From the NCBI GenBank assembly GCA_050948665.1, contig JBMNEH010000001.1:2170001-2234000 (forward strand): a DNA stretch of 64,000 nt, in the 5' to 3' direction. Each line of letters opens with the position of its first letter. The first letter of the stretch is position 1. Positions 24,405-33,036 of this stretch are shown here, in pieces. The position numbers and the translations under genes were made by a program. Under the pieces are notes generated by a model, which saw only the letters and a list, made by a program, of their open reading frames with translations, was not told where the DNA came from and made no database searches. This stretch comes from JBMNEH01 sp050948665 (GTDB lineage: Bacteria; Bacillota; Clostridia; Christensenellales; UMGS416).

Positions 24405-25184
24405 ATGAACATCTTTGTATGCATCAAACAGGTGCCTGCCACCAGCAAGGTGGAGATAGACGAGCAGACGGGGGTACTCAAGCGCGCGGGGGTGAAGAGC
24501 AAGATGAACCCCTACGATTTGTACGCCCTGGAAACGGCGCTGCGCCTGAAGGAAAAGGCGGGCGGCAAGGTGACGGTTGGCACCATGGGCCCGCCCCAGG
24601 CGGAGAGCATCATCCGGGAAGCCTACATGATGGGCGCCGACGAAGGCTATGTGTTTTCCGACAGGCGGCTGGGCGGCGCCGATGTGCTGGCCACCAGCTA
24701 CACCCTGTCCCAGGCTATCCGCACCATCGGGGATTTTGATTTGATCCTCTGCGGCAAACAGACCACCGACGGCGACACCGCCCAGGTGGGCCCCTCCATC
24801 GCCGAGCATATGGGCATCCCCCACGCGGCGTGGGTCAGCAGGGTTGAGCTTCAGGAAAAGGGCATCCTGGCGGAACAGCAGCTGCAGGATGTGATTGAAA
24901 CGGTGCTGCTGCCCCTCCCCTGCCTGATTACCGTGGAGCAGGATATTTACACCCCCCGCCTGCCCAGCATGAAAAGGCGCCGGGAAACAAAGGACAAGCC
25001 CGTCACCGTCTTTGGCCTGGAAGCTTTTTTAGACCGGGATCCCGACAACTACGGCCTGGCGGGCAGCCCCACCCAGGTGGAACGCATCTTTCCCCCCAGC
25101 AGCGACATCCAGCAGGAAATGCTGGACACCGGAAACCTCGCGGAACAGCTGCACGATAAATTAAAGGAATGGAAGTTTTTATAA
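24405..25184 (+). CDS. lctB: Electron transfer flavoprotein beta subunit, LctB type
   Basis: A 259-residue EtfB. It starts NIFVCIKQVPATSKVEIDEQTG and carries KAGGKVTVGTMGPPQAESIIREAYMMGADEGY and GKQTTDGDTAQVGPSIAEHMGIPHAAW, the FAD/NAD site type of bifurcating Etf proteins. Gene order EtfB, EtfA with ferredoxin domain, FAD dehydrogenase is that of the Acetobacterium lactate dehydrogenase/Etf complex (LctBCD). ATG 24405 follows GAGAG; an in-frame GTG at 24399 is possible. Codon usage is much more GC-rich than in the neighbouring operon. Confidence 0.88.
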   Translation: MNIFVCIKQVPATSKVEIDEQTGVLKRAGVKSKMNPYDLYALETALRLKEKAGGKVTVGTMGPPQAESIIREAYMMGADEGYVFSDRRLGGADVLATSYTLSQAIRTIGDFDLILCGKQTTDGDTAQVGPSIAEHMGIPHAAWVSRVELQEKGILAEQQLQDVIETVLLPLPCLITVEQDIYTPRLPSMKRRRETKDKPVTVFGLEAFLDRDPDNYGLAGSPTQVERIFPPSSDIQQEMLDTGNLAEQLHDKLKEWKFL

Positions 25185-26380
25185 TGGCACAGCTTGTCGT
25201 TATCCAGAGAAAATGTACCGGCTGCGGGGCATGCGTGTCCGTCTGCCCCTTTGGCGCCATTGATTTGCATGGTACGGCGGACATCAACGCCGCCTGCAAA
25301 ATGTGCGGGCTGTGCGAAAAAAGCTGCCCCGAAAAGGCCATCATGCGCCTGGAAACCAAGGCGAAAAGCGTGGATAAGGAAGCCTGGAAGGACATTCTGG
25401 TGTTTTGCGAAATGACGGAGGGAGGCCTGCACCCCGTAGGGCCCGAATTAATCGGCAAGGCCCGCGAGCTGGCCCCGGCCGCCGGGTTTCAGGTGGACGC
25501 CCTGCTGGTGGGACACCGTTGCGGCAGGGCGGCGGAAGCCCTGCGGCACTACGGCGTGCGCAACATCTATGTGTACGATGACGAAGCGCTGAGCTTTTTC
25601 AGGGCGGACATGTATGCCGCCTGCGCCGAGGACATCATCCGGAAGAAAAAGCCCTCGGTGGTGCTGGTGGGAGCCACCGCCCTTGGCCGCTCCCTGGCGC
25701 CGCGGCTGTCCACCCGCTTCAGAACGGGGCTGACGGCCGACTGCACGGAATTGCAGCTAAAGGAAAACAGCGACCTGGTGCAGATACGCCCCGCCTTTGG
25801 CGGCAACATCATGGCGCAGATCATTACCCCCCACACCCGGCCCCAGTTCGCCACCGTGCGCTACAAGGTAATGGACGCCCCCGCCCGGCAACAGGAAGCA
25901 ACGGGCGAAGCGCGCCATATGCCCCTGCCCAAAAAGGCGGTCAGCCGGGTAACGCTTCAGGAAAAGCGCAGCATACCCAAGGCGGCCAATATTTCCGACG
26001 CCGACATCTTGGTGGTAGGGGGCAGGGGGCTGAAAAAGGAAAGCGACCTGAATATGATCAAGGAACTTGCCGGCCTTCTGGGCGGCGAGTACGCCGTCAG
26101 CCGTCCCCTGGTGGAAAAGGGGTGGGATACCAACGCCCGGCAGATCGGCCTGTCGGGGCGCACGGTGAAGCCCAAGCTGATCATTACCTGCGGCGTGTCG
26201 GGGGCCATTCAGTTTACCGCCTGCATGGAGGGCGCGGAACGCATTGTAGCCATCAACACCGACAAAAACGCCCCCATCTTCCGGGTGGCCCATATGGGCA
26301 TCGTGGGAGATGTGTACGACATTGTGCCAAGGCTGATAGAGAACATCAAGAGGGAGAGAAGCCAGTATGCCGGGGTTTAA
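25184..26380 (+). CDS. lctC: Electron transfer flavoprotein alpha subunit with ferredoxin domain, LctC type
   Basis: A 398-residue fusion. Residues 1-60 are a two-cluster ferredoxin: C11-C14-C17-C21 and C38-C41-C44-C48, both CxxCxxCxxxC. The EtfA part follows, with LGRSLAPRLSTRFRTGLTADCTEL, RPAFGGNIMAQII and the FAD domain (VVGGRGLKKESDLNMIKELAGLLGG; IGLSGRTVKPKLIITCGVSGAIQFTACM; INTDKNAPIF). Such extra clusters occur in LctC and CarE, where electron flow involves ferredoxin. ATG 25184 overlaps the etfB TAA (TAATG); an in-frame ATG at 25169 is the alternative. Confidence 0.9.
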   Translation: MAQLVVIQRKCTGCGACVSVCPFGAIDLHGTADINAACKMCGLCEKSCPEKAIMRLETKAKSVDKEAWKDILVFCEMTEGGLHPVGPELIGKARELAPAAGFQVDALLVGHRCGRAAEALRHYGVRNIYVYDDEALSFFRADMYAACAEDIIRKKKPSVVLVGATALGRSLAPRLSTRFRTGLTADCTELQLKENSDLVQIRPAFGGNIMAQIITPHTRPQFATVRYKVMDAPARQQEATGEARHMPLPKKAVSRVTLQEKRSIPKAANISDADILVVGGRGLKKESDLNMIKELAGLLGGEYAVSRPLVEKGWDTNARQIGLSGRTVKPKLIITCGVSGAIQFTACMEGAERIVAINTDKNAPIFRVAHMGIVGDVYDIVPRLIENIKRERSQYAGV

Positions 26381-27785
26381 GCAAATAGATAAACAGGACA
26401 TCGCCTTTTTTGAGAGCATCCTGCCCAAAGAGCGGGTGCTGACAGGCGATAACATCAACGAGGATTTTACCCGCGACGAAATGACCGAGTACGGCACCTT
26501 TGCTCCGGGCGTTGTGCTGACGGTAATGAATACCCGGGAAGTCAGCGATATTCTGCGCTACTGCAACGGGCGGCGCATTCCCGTTACCCCCCGGGGCGCG
26601 GGCACGGGGCTGTGCGGCGGCTGCGTTGCCATCTACGGCGGAGTGCTGCTGGATGTAAGCCGGATGAAAAAGCTGGTAGAAATAGACAAGGTTAACATGA
26701 CGGCCACGGTGGAGCCGGGGCTGATGCTGATGGAGTTTCAAAAGCTGTTGGAAGGCACGGGGCTGTTCTATCCCCCTGACCCCGGCGAAAAGAGCGCCAC
26801 GGTATGCGGCAACATCATGACCAATGCCGGCGGTATGCGGGCGGTGCGCTACGGCGTTACCCGGGACTATGTGCTGGGCATGGAGGTAGTGCTGGCCGAC
26901 GGCACCGTCCAGCAGCTGGGAGGCAAGGTGGTCAAAACTTCCAGCGGGTACAACCTGATGCAGCTGCTGTGCGGCTCGGAGGGTACGCTGTGCGTGCTGA
27001 CCCAGGCCACCGTAAAGCTGATCCCCGAGCCTTTGGCCAACCTGTCGCTGCTGGCGCCATTTGACAGCCTGGAAAAGTGCGTGGAGGCGGTGCCCAAGAT
27101 ATTATCATGCGGGTGCGAGCCGACGGCGGTAGAGTTTATGGAAAAGGAAGTCATCCAGGCGGCGGAAGAATACCTGGGCAAGCAGTTCCCCGACAAGAGC
27201 GCCGACGCCTACCTGCTGCTTCGGTTGGACGGGGCGGAGGAAAGCCTGATAGAGCCGCGCCTGGAAGCGGTGACGGATTTGCTGTTGGCATCCGGCGCCA
27301 ATGACGTGCTGCTGGCCGACACCGACGAAAGAAAGATGAGCATCTGGGATGCCCGGGGGGCGTTTCTGGAAGCCATCAAGAACTCCACCGTGTCCATGGA
27401 CGAGTGCGATGTGGTGGTGCCCAGGGAGCGCATTGCCGACTTTGTGCGCTTCTCCCGCCGGGTAAGCGCGGAAAATCAGCTGCGCATCCGCTCCTTCGGC
27501 CACGCGGGAGACGGCAACCTGCACCTGTACCTGTGCAGGGATGATTATCCCGACGACGTATGGAAAGAGAAACGCGCCGCCGCCATGCAGCAGCTGTACG
27601 ACGCAGCGCGGGATATGGGCGGCGATGTGTCGGGCGAGCACGGCATCGGCCACGCCAAGGCTAAATACCTGGAAGAAAGCGTGGGCGACGTGCAGATTGC
27701 CCTGATGCGCGGCATCAAGCAGGTATTCGACCCCAAGGGGATATTGAATCCGGGGAAGGTCATCCGGCGGGTCAAGGCTGACTGA
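26367..27785 (+). CDS. lctD: FAD-linked D-lactate dehydrogenase / glycolate oxidase subunit, LctD type
   Basis: A 472-residue GlcD-family protein. The FAD-binding domain shows VTPRGAGTGLCGGCVAIYGGVLLDVSRM, GNIMTNAGGMRAVRYGVTRDYVLGMEVVL and GSEGTLCVLTQATVKLIPEP; the C-terminal oxidase domain has RSFGHAGDGNLHLYLCRDD and DVSGEHGIGHAKAKYLEE, with the conserved histidines. With EtfBA it should form a complex that couples lactate oxidation with NAD reduction at the cost of reduced ferredoxin. It overlaps etfA by 14 bases. Lactate as substrate is inferred from gene order; other 2-hydroxy acids are possible. Confidence 0.88.
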   Translation: MPGFKQIDKQDIAFFESILPKERVLTGDNINEDFTRDEMTEYGTFAPGVVLTVMNTREVSDILRYCNGRRIPVTPRGAGTGLCGGCVAIYGGVLLDVSRMKKLVEIDKVNMTATVEPGLMLMEFQKLLEGTGLFYPPDPGEKSATVCGNIMTNAGGMRAVRYGVTRDYVLGMEVVLADGTVQQLGGKVVKTSSGYNLMQLLCGSEGTLCVLTQATVKLIPEPLANLSLLAPFDSLEKCVEAVPKILSCGCEPTAVEFMEKEVIQAAEEYLGKQFPDKSADAYLLLRLDGAEESLIEPRLEAVTDLLLASGANDVLLADTDERKMSIWDARGAFLEAIKNSTVSMDECDVVVPRERIADFVRFSRRVSAENQLRIRSFGHAGDGNLHLYLCRDDYPDDVWKEKRAAAMQQLYDAARDMGGDVSGEHGIGHAKAKYLEESVGDVQIALMRGIKQVFDPKGILNPGKVIRRVKAD

Positions 27786-27798
27786 TTTGCATCGGTTA

Positions 27799-28329
27799 TT
27801 ATGACCCCATGATGGTTCGGGCGATCGAATCCAGCGCCGAAAAGTCGGTAAAATCGACCTTTTGATTGTAGGTATCGATCATGGCTTGGGTCTCGGCGGT
27901 CCTTTCCTCTTCCGGCGTGGCCTTAAGCGTTAAGCAAAGCATCGCCATCATGGCTTTGTGGACAATGCTTAGCCCGGAATAATCAATCCCTCCCCTTAGA
28001 TGCGCGACCTGCGTCCGCCCCCACAAATCTTCGGGGACCTGAGACTTCACGTCTTTTTTAATTTTGGCGGTGTTCACTTCGTTGTTCACATCGGCCAAAC
28101 CGACGGTGATCACCAAGAGGCTTGCCCCCTTCGGCATATGTTTTACGACCTTCCTTAAACCTTTCACACCGCCCGCGTATAACCCCCCCAGGTGTATAAT
28201 CTGGCCGAACGAGGATAAATCCCCGACATCCGCCTCATTCATCAGAGGGATTCCCGTGATCTCCGACAGTTTTTCCGCGTATCGCCTCGTTGTCCCGTAT
28301 CGGCTCCCATAGGTCATTATTCTTTTCAT
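27799..28329 (-). CDS. Flavodoxin-domain protein
   Basis: A 176-residue protein with the phosphate-binding loop of flavodoxins at the N-terminus (RIMTYGSRYGTTRRYAEKLSE) and IIHLGGLYAGGVKGLRKVVKHMP after it, as in protoporphyrinogen-oxidase-like flavodoxins. The rest is helical. It likely binds FMN and serves as an electron carrier or regulator. GGGAG precedes ATG 28329; the open frame upstream to 28581 is not protein-like. It converges on lctD with only 13 bases between the stops and no clear terminator. Confidence 0.8.
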   Translation of the reverse strand: MKRIMTYGSRYGTTRRYAEKLSEITGIPLMNEADVGDLSSFGQIIHLGGLYAGGVKGLRKVVKHMPKGASLLVITVGLADVNNEVNTAKIKKDVKSQVPEDLWGRTQVAHLRGGIDYSGLSIVHKAMMAMLCLTLKATPEEERTAETQAMIDTYNQKVDFTDFSALDSIARTIMGS

Positions 28330-29136
28330 GTTTTTTCTCCCTGTTTCAGTCCGCGTCTTTCCGCCCGTCTGTTTGTTTCGCTTTATGATACGGAAGCGCG
28401 TCTGTTTATGATCCATTGGGATGCCAAAGGATGTCGACCGGAGCTGTGTCCGCGGCAGGGCCCGGGCAGCGGTCCGCCCCGCGCTGTTCTGTATATTCGA
28501 ATTTCCCGGATTATTCAAGACGGAGGGCGCGCGCGGCGTCCGCAAAGCCGCCGTCCCCGTTGCCAATTGCTTTTTAACCATGTCCTTTCTCGCTTTTTAG
28601 CTTCTCCTTTTTATGATCCGGTTTTATTGTAAGGACGCAAAGTAAAATCAGAAACCATATTTGCGTTTATAGCAAGTAAAATATCGCTTGATGATCCGCG
28701 CGTGACGCCGGGAATACGCGCCGCCCGCCGCAGGCCGGCTCCTATGACAAACGCAGGCTTATTCGGGACGCGGTTGCCGATAACGGGCGGATGGGAAAAA
28801 CGACCGCATTATACGCGCTGACGCCGATGACGCAGGGATCTTCGGGGAATGTTTTGCTGCCGAAAGCCCCTGTTTTCCGTCTCATACACGGAAAACAGGG
28901 GCTTATCGGTTTGCTGTCGTTATACGCGTTTATACCCGGCTGCCCGCATTATCACTCCCATCCTGACGCGAAAACACGAAAGTCTCCGCGGAAACGGCGG
29001 GAGGCGGGAGGACAGGGGTCTGCCCGGTTAACCGCGGGGGGAGCCGCGGATACCCTCATTGCGGGGAACCGTCCGTTCCCCTCACGGAACAGGGGTCGCC
29101 CGGCGTGACCGCTCTGCCTTTATTGCGCGGCGCCGA
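28330..29136. other. Gene-free stretch of about 800 bases
   Basis: I see no convincing protein or RNA gene on either strand. Composition changes along it: AT-rich near 28590-28690, GC-rich beyond 28980. It contains a perfect 17-base inverted repeat at 28864-28904, and two near copies of ACAGGGGTC-GCCCGG at about 29013 and 29087. On the minus strand, GAAAGGAC before an ATG at 28581 looks like an old gene start, but the frame that follows is not protein-like. Decayed DNA at an island border is a fair reading. Confidence 0.5.
28864..28904. repeat. Perfect 17-base inverted repeat with seven-base loop
   Basis: AAGCCCCTGTTTTCCGT pairs without mismatch with its complement around the loop CTCATAC. 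There is no T run after it on either strand, so it is not a classic terminator. It sits in the middle of the gene-free stretch. Confidence 0.75.
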
Positions 29137-30303
29137 CTAATCCACCCGCATGATCGCTCCAATGATCTCATCCGCGAGCGCCAGCTGCTCAGAGGGGGGC
29201 AGTTGATCGGAGATCCTCACGACAAACGTGCCGACGATAATATGGATACCGCCCGCCCGGTCGGTCGCGTCCAGCGCCGCCAGGCCGTTGTTCCGTTCCA
29301 ACGCGTCACCGACATTCGCAAAGACTTCGATGACGCCGCCGCCGGCAACCCCGTCCGCAATGACATCGCCGGAATGAAGGCTCCCGTCGGTAACAAGCGG
29401 AGAAGAGAAATAGATCACCGCCGTGCAGCCTCCAGGTTTATGCAGCAATCCGCCGGGATCGTTTCCCCCGGTAGCCGCCGCGACATCTCCGACATTCTTC
29501 AGACCGGTAATCCTGGAAATGATAAAATCCTCCGATGGGTTTGTGATCTGCCTGAGAATGGCGATGTCTTTATCATATGCCTCCCTGGCGAGATCCAAAG
29601 CCTGCCGCACGTCCGCGTAATCCGGCGCCTCCATTTTATCCGCCCGCGCTTTCAAAGTATCGGCAGCCGCCAGAATATCCGCGGCCTTGGCCTCAATTTC
29701 CGCAGTTTTGGCTTCCAGATCCGTTTTCAGGGCGGCAAGCTCCGTGACAGCGTCCTGGATGGCTGCTGTTTGGGCGTTCAATTCCCTTGTGGTAAGTTCA
29801 GCGCAGTTATCCGTCACTGGGTCGGGGCGGGGAGCGGTAAGGGATTCTTCGATTGCCGCCACCGGCTCTACCGCTTCCGGCACGTCCAGAATTGCCCCGA
29901 GGGCGTTCTCTATCGCGCCGCGCAACGCTATCCTTTTGGTAATGTCATACGGTTCCGCGCCGGCATCCAAATCAGCCAGCGCTTCGTCAATCGCTTCCTT
30001 GAGAGCGCTGTTGACAGACCCAATATCGGAAACCCCATCATTATAATCATTGGCAGCCTTGTTGTAATCGGCCGCGGCCTGATTATACGCCGCCGCTGCA
30101 TCAAGGTATTCCTCTATCGCGGCAGAGTAAGCGGTCACCGCGATGTCATACGTTTCAACCGCCGCCGCGTATGCCTCCAGCGCCCTGTCACGGGGAAGCT
30201 TATGACCGAATAACCACCCCAGTACCCCCGATACCACCAGCAAGACAGCAACAAGGATTGCAAGGATCACTGTTTTTTTGCTTATCCGGATCTTTTTATC
30301 CAT
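29137..30303 (-). CDS. Membrane-anchored coiled-coil protein with tyrosine heptads
   Basis: A 388-residue protein with a basic N-terminus (MDKKIRISKK), one transmembrane segment (residues about 11-33) and a long outside part. Residues about 44-92 form seven consecutive heptads, each with Tyr at the second position (AYAAAVE, TYDIAVT, AYSAAIE, EYLDAAA, AYNQAAA, DYNKAAN, DYNDGVS). A second Ala/Lys/Glu coiled region lies near residues 185-250. The C-terminal ~130 residues (TAVIYFSSPLV, GGIHIIVGTFVVRI) look like a compact globular domain. ATG 30303 has GGGGG eight bases upstream. The function is not recognised. Confidence 0.75.
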   Translation of the reverse strand: MDKKIRISKKTVILAILVAVLLVVSGVLGWLFGHKLPRDRALEAYAAAVETYDIAVTAYSAAIEEYLDAAAAYNQAAADYNKAANDYNDGVSDIGSVNSALKEAIDEALADLDAGAEPYDITKRIALRGAIENALGAILDVPEAVEPVAAIEESLTAPRPDPVTDNCAELTTRELNAQTAAIQDAVTELAALKTDLEAKTAEIEAKAADILAAADTLKARADKMEAPDYADVRQALDLAREAYDKDIAILRQITNPSEDFIISRITGLKNVGDVAAATGGNDPGGLLHKPGGCTAVIYFSSPLVTDGSLHSGDVIADGVAGGGVIEVFANVGDALERNNGLAALDATDRAGGIHIIVGTFVVRISDQLPPSEQLALADEIIGAIMRVD

Positions 30304-30406
30304 GTGAATACCCCCTATCTTCTTTCGTTCAGCGCCGATTCCCGGATTCCGCATGATGTTCGGCCCGATGTCTGCCGAATCAGCCAAAGCGCCTCAAGCG
30401 CCTTTT

Positions 30407-30433
30407 ATTATACCATATTGTATAGGCACGCAA
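30407..30433 (-). promoter_or_regulatory. Promoter of the coiled-coil protein gene
   Basis: On the minus strand TTGCGT (30433-30428) and a perfect TATAAT (30412-30407) are 15 bases apart, somewhat short. They lie about 100 bases before the gene. The rest of 30304-30664 (361 bases) holds no gene that I can support. Confidence 0.55.
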
Positions 30434-30664
30434 CAGGGTCTTTACCGAATTTCAACGCATCATCCCCCTGTTTGTCATCCATATTTAACAGGTGTGATTT
30501 CATGGAACGGGCGCCCATGCGCGCGGGCGGAAGCAACAGCCTGTCAGCGCATCAAAGGATGGAAGACCGCGGGGGACGCCTCCCTGTAGAGCGGATCATC
30601 GGCGCCGCTTGAATCAGAGCGAATGATATGTTAGCATGCCTTTAGGTTTGTTGGGAGGTTTTTG

Positions 30665-31759
30665 ATGAGCGCACAGAGTGTAAAATTCCTGATTTTCGCC
30701 GATTTCCATTATAAAAAGAGGATGTATGCCTCTACAATCAGCGACCTGAATCGTATACTCAAGCGGGCCGCCGATGAAAATGTTGATTTTGTCATCCACG
30801 CCGGGGATTTTTGCAACGAGTATGTAATCTCGCCGGAAGTAAAAGAAGCCTATCTTCATAACAAATACGGCTTAAAGGTTTACGGGATTTGCGGAAACCA
30901 TGAGTTGGAACATATGAATATGCCGCATGAGGAGCCGTTGGACGGCGAGCACCCCATGCAATACTTCGCACCGTTTCTGACGAATGACATCAACGGCGTG
31001 GTATGGGGCACCGCTGACGGAAAACCGGCCGCGCATTGGGAGATCGCCTATTATCATTTCGACAGAAAAGGCATCCGCTTCGTGTGCGCGGATACCCAGT
31101 ATTCGTACAGCGAAGCCCGCGGCGCCTGGGAGCATAATCCCGACTTGAACGCGCCCAAGGGCAACATCTGCACCGAATCCCTCGGCCCGGTACAGCGTGT
31201 CTGGCTGGAAAGCGTGCTGATCGATGCCGCCAGGCGCAACATCCCCTGCGTAGTGTTCAGTCACTCCGCCTTTGCCAAAGGATGGGCCAATTCTCACGAA
31301 CACGCCGCCGCGCGTGAATTGTTCGGCCGGATCAACGCCATCCGCAAGGGAACGGTAATCGCCGCTGTCAACGGGCACAGACATTCGGACAACGACGCGG
31401 AAATGATCGACGGCGTACTGTATCTGGACATCAACTCCGCATTGAACGGCTGGTGGCAACGCGAATCCGAAGCGCATTACGGCCCCGAACACACCTTTGA
31501 TTTTGAGGACTACGACAAGGACGGCAATTACCTGGGCACAAAAAAGCTCTCCTACGGCGCGTTATCCATGGGCGGACAGACCTGGTTCTTCAGAGACCCG
31601 CTCAGCGCGGTCGTCACAGTGGCTGAGGACGGCAGGGTGACGGTGGACGGTATGGAAACCGAATGGGCATACGGCATCGCCCCTCCCGCGGAAACCGCCG
31701 GGACGCTCTATTTCGTCAGACCCCGCATAACATCGGGGACCTATAAGGCAGAGAGGTAG
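30665..31759 (+). CDS. Calcineurin-like metallophosphoesterase
   Basis: A 364-residue metallophosphoesterase with the full ligand set in order: DFH (in LIFADFHYKK), GDF (IHAGDFCNE), GNHE (GICGNHELEH), a histidine in VVFSHSAFA and GHRH (AAVNGHRHSDN), the two-metal centre of this fold. After residue ~265 comes a beta-rich C-terminal part (FDFEDYDKDGNYLG to TVDGMETEW). There is no signal peptide. It probably hydrolyses a phosphodiester or phosphomonoester; the substrate is unknown. GGGAGG at 30653 supports ATG 30665. Confidence 0.88.
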   Translation: MSAQSVKFLIFADFHYKKRMYASTISDLNRILKRAADENVDFVIHAGDFCNEYVISPEVKEAYLHNKYGLKVYGICGNHELEHMNMPHEEPLDGEHPMQYFAPFLTNDINGVVWGTADGKPAAHWEIAYYHFDRKGIRFVCADTQYSYSEARGAWEHNPDLNAPKGNICTESLGPVQRVWLESVLIDAARRNIPCVVFSHSAFAKGWANSHEHAAARELFGRINAIRKGTVIAAVNGHRHSDNDAEMIDGVLYLDINSALNGWWQRESEAHYGPEHTFDFEDYDKDGNYLGTKKLSYGALSMGGQTWFFRDPLSAVVTVAEDGRVTVDGMETEWAYGIAPPAETAGTLYFVRPRITSGTYKAER

Positions 31760-31938
31760 AAGGAAAGGACGCCGCGCGAGACCCGGCGCAATTTGCCGCC
31801 CCTTGCCTTTTTCCCATCTTTTCCATGGACTGGACCTCTTTCGGGAGCGGACGCCCCCGCTTCCGCGGGGACCGAGGCCGCAAACGGCGCGGATGGAAAA
31901 AACGGGGACGCTGTGTTATACTTTCCCGGGAGGCAGGT

Positions 31939-32403
31939 ATGAAAGAAATCGTCGTAACCGCAGGTCTGCTGCTGCATAAGGGACAACTGCTCATATCGCA
32001 AAGGGAAGCGCCGCTGACAGGAGGAGGTTTCTGGGAATTTCCGGGCGGCAAGGTGGAGCCGGGCGAAACACCCCGGCAATGCCTGACAAGGGAGCTTGAG
32101 GAGGAACTGGGGCTTCGGGTACAGGTGGGGCCCATGATGGATTCCATGGTGGTAGAGCAGTTTGAAAAGCGCATAACATTGCTTTTTTTCCATTGCCGTC
32201 TGTCCCGGGAGCAGCAGCCCCGCCCCCTGGACGGTGTGGCGGACTTTGCCTGGCGCCGCCCCGGCGCGCTGACGCCGGAGATATTCCTCCCCGCCGACCG
32301 GGCAATGGTAGAACGCATCGCCGGACGCGAAAAAGCGTTTTTAGCTCATGAGGCCGCGGCCTGGCAGGATTATCTGGAAAACGGCTCCTGGGTGGAAGCA
32401 TAA
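31939..32403 (+). CDS. Nudix hydrolase, MutT / 8-oxo-dGTP diphosphatase-like
   Basis: A 154-residue Nudix protein. The Nudix box is intact, starting GGKVEPGETPRQ and ending RELEEELGL, and the N-terminal VTAGLLLHKGQLLISQREAP with WEFPGGK is the MutT type that removes oxidised dGTP. The C-terminal part (WRRPGALTPEIFLPADRAMVERI) is also MutT-like. GGGAGG precedes ATG 31939; the frame upstream is rejected. It is the first gene of a four-gene operon whose members overlap by 1-4 bases or nearly touch. Confidence 0.88.
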   Translation: MKEIVVTAGLLLHKGQLLISQREAPLTGGGFWEFPGGKVEPGETPRQCLTRELEEELGLRVQVGPMMDSMVVEQFEKRITLLFFHCRLSREQQPRPLDGVADFAWRRPGALTPEIFLPADRAMVERIAGREKAFLAHEAAAWQDYLENGSWVEA

Positions 32404-33032
32404 TGGACCATGTCCCCGCAGAAAATTTCATGCGTGTAACACTGGTGCGCCACGGACAGAGCCTGGGCAACCTTCACGGCATACTGCAGGGGCAGCAGGA
32501 CTGGCGTCTCAGCCCCCGAGGGCGGGAGGAGTCTTCCGCCGCCGCGCTGCGGTATGCCGGCAGACAGCCTGACAGGATACTGGTCAGCCCCCTTCTCCGC
32601 GCCAGGGAAACAGCGGAAATCGTCTTTCCCGGAAGAACGCTTATACCGGAGCCGGCTTTCAAGGAGGTCTGTGAGGGACGATGGGAGGGACGTACCATGA
32701 AGGAAATCATGGAGCGGGAACCCCGATACCTCAAAGGCTGGTTCCGGCCGGGCAGCGGGATCTCGGCGCCGGGAGGGGAGACGGTGGAAGCGCTTTACGA
32801 CAGGGTGACGACCGCCCTGCTCCGCCGGCTGTCGGAAGCGCGGGGGGACGGGATAAGGGATCTGTTCATATTCTCCCATTATATCGCTATTATGGCGATG
32901 GTCGGATGTCTGACGCGCGGGGGGATCCCTTCCATGCAGCATATCGCCACAGGAAACGCCTGCGGCGTGCATTTTCTGATGTCAGGAGATACCGCGGTAC
33001 TGATCGGTATGGATCTGCCGCCGGAAGGATGA
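32403..33032 (+). CDS. Histidine phosphatase family protein (phosphoglycerate-mutase-like)
   Basis: A 209-residue branch-1 histidine phosphatase. The catalytic motif is TLVRHGQS with the phospho-accepting His, followed by GWRLSPRGR-like DWRLSPRGREES, the second arginine site SPLLRARETA, EVCEGRWEG, and the late histidine in FIFSHYIAI. Members hydrolyse small phosphate esters such as alpha-ribazole phosphate or sugar phosphates. ATG 32403 overlaps the TAA of the Nudix gene; a second ATG at 32430, giving MRVTLVRHGQ, would match the usual family start equally well. Confidence 0.85.
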   Translation: MDHVPAENFMRVTLVRHGQSLGNLHGILQGQQDWRLSPRGREESSAAALRYAGRQPDRILVSPLLRARETAEIVFPGRTLIPEPAFKEVCEGRWEGRTMKEIMEREPRYLKGWFRPGSGISAPGGETVEALYDRVTTALLRRLSEARGDGIRDLFIFSHYIAIMAMVGCLTRGGIPSMQHIATGNACGVHFLMSGDTAVLIGMDLPPEG

Positions 33033-33036
33033 ATCG

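Noticed and set aside
29059..30213. A 384-codon plus-strand open frame
   Set aside because: It is antisense to the coiled-coil protein, which has a clear membrane anchor, heptads, ribosome binding site and promoter; the plus-strand translation is not protein-like.
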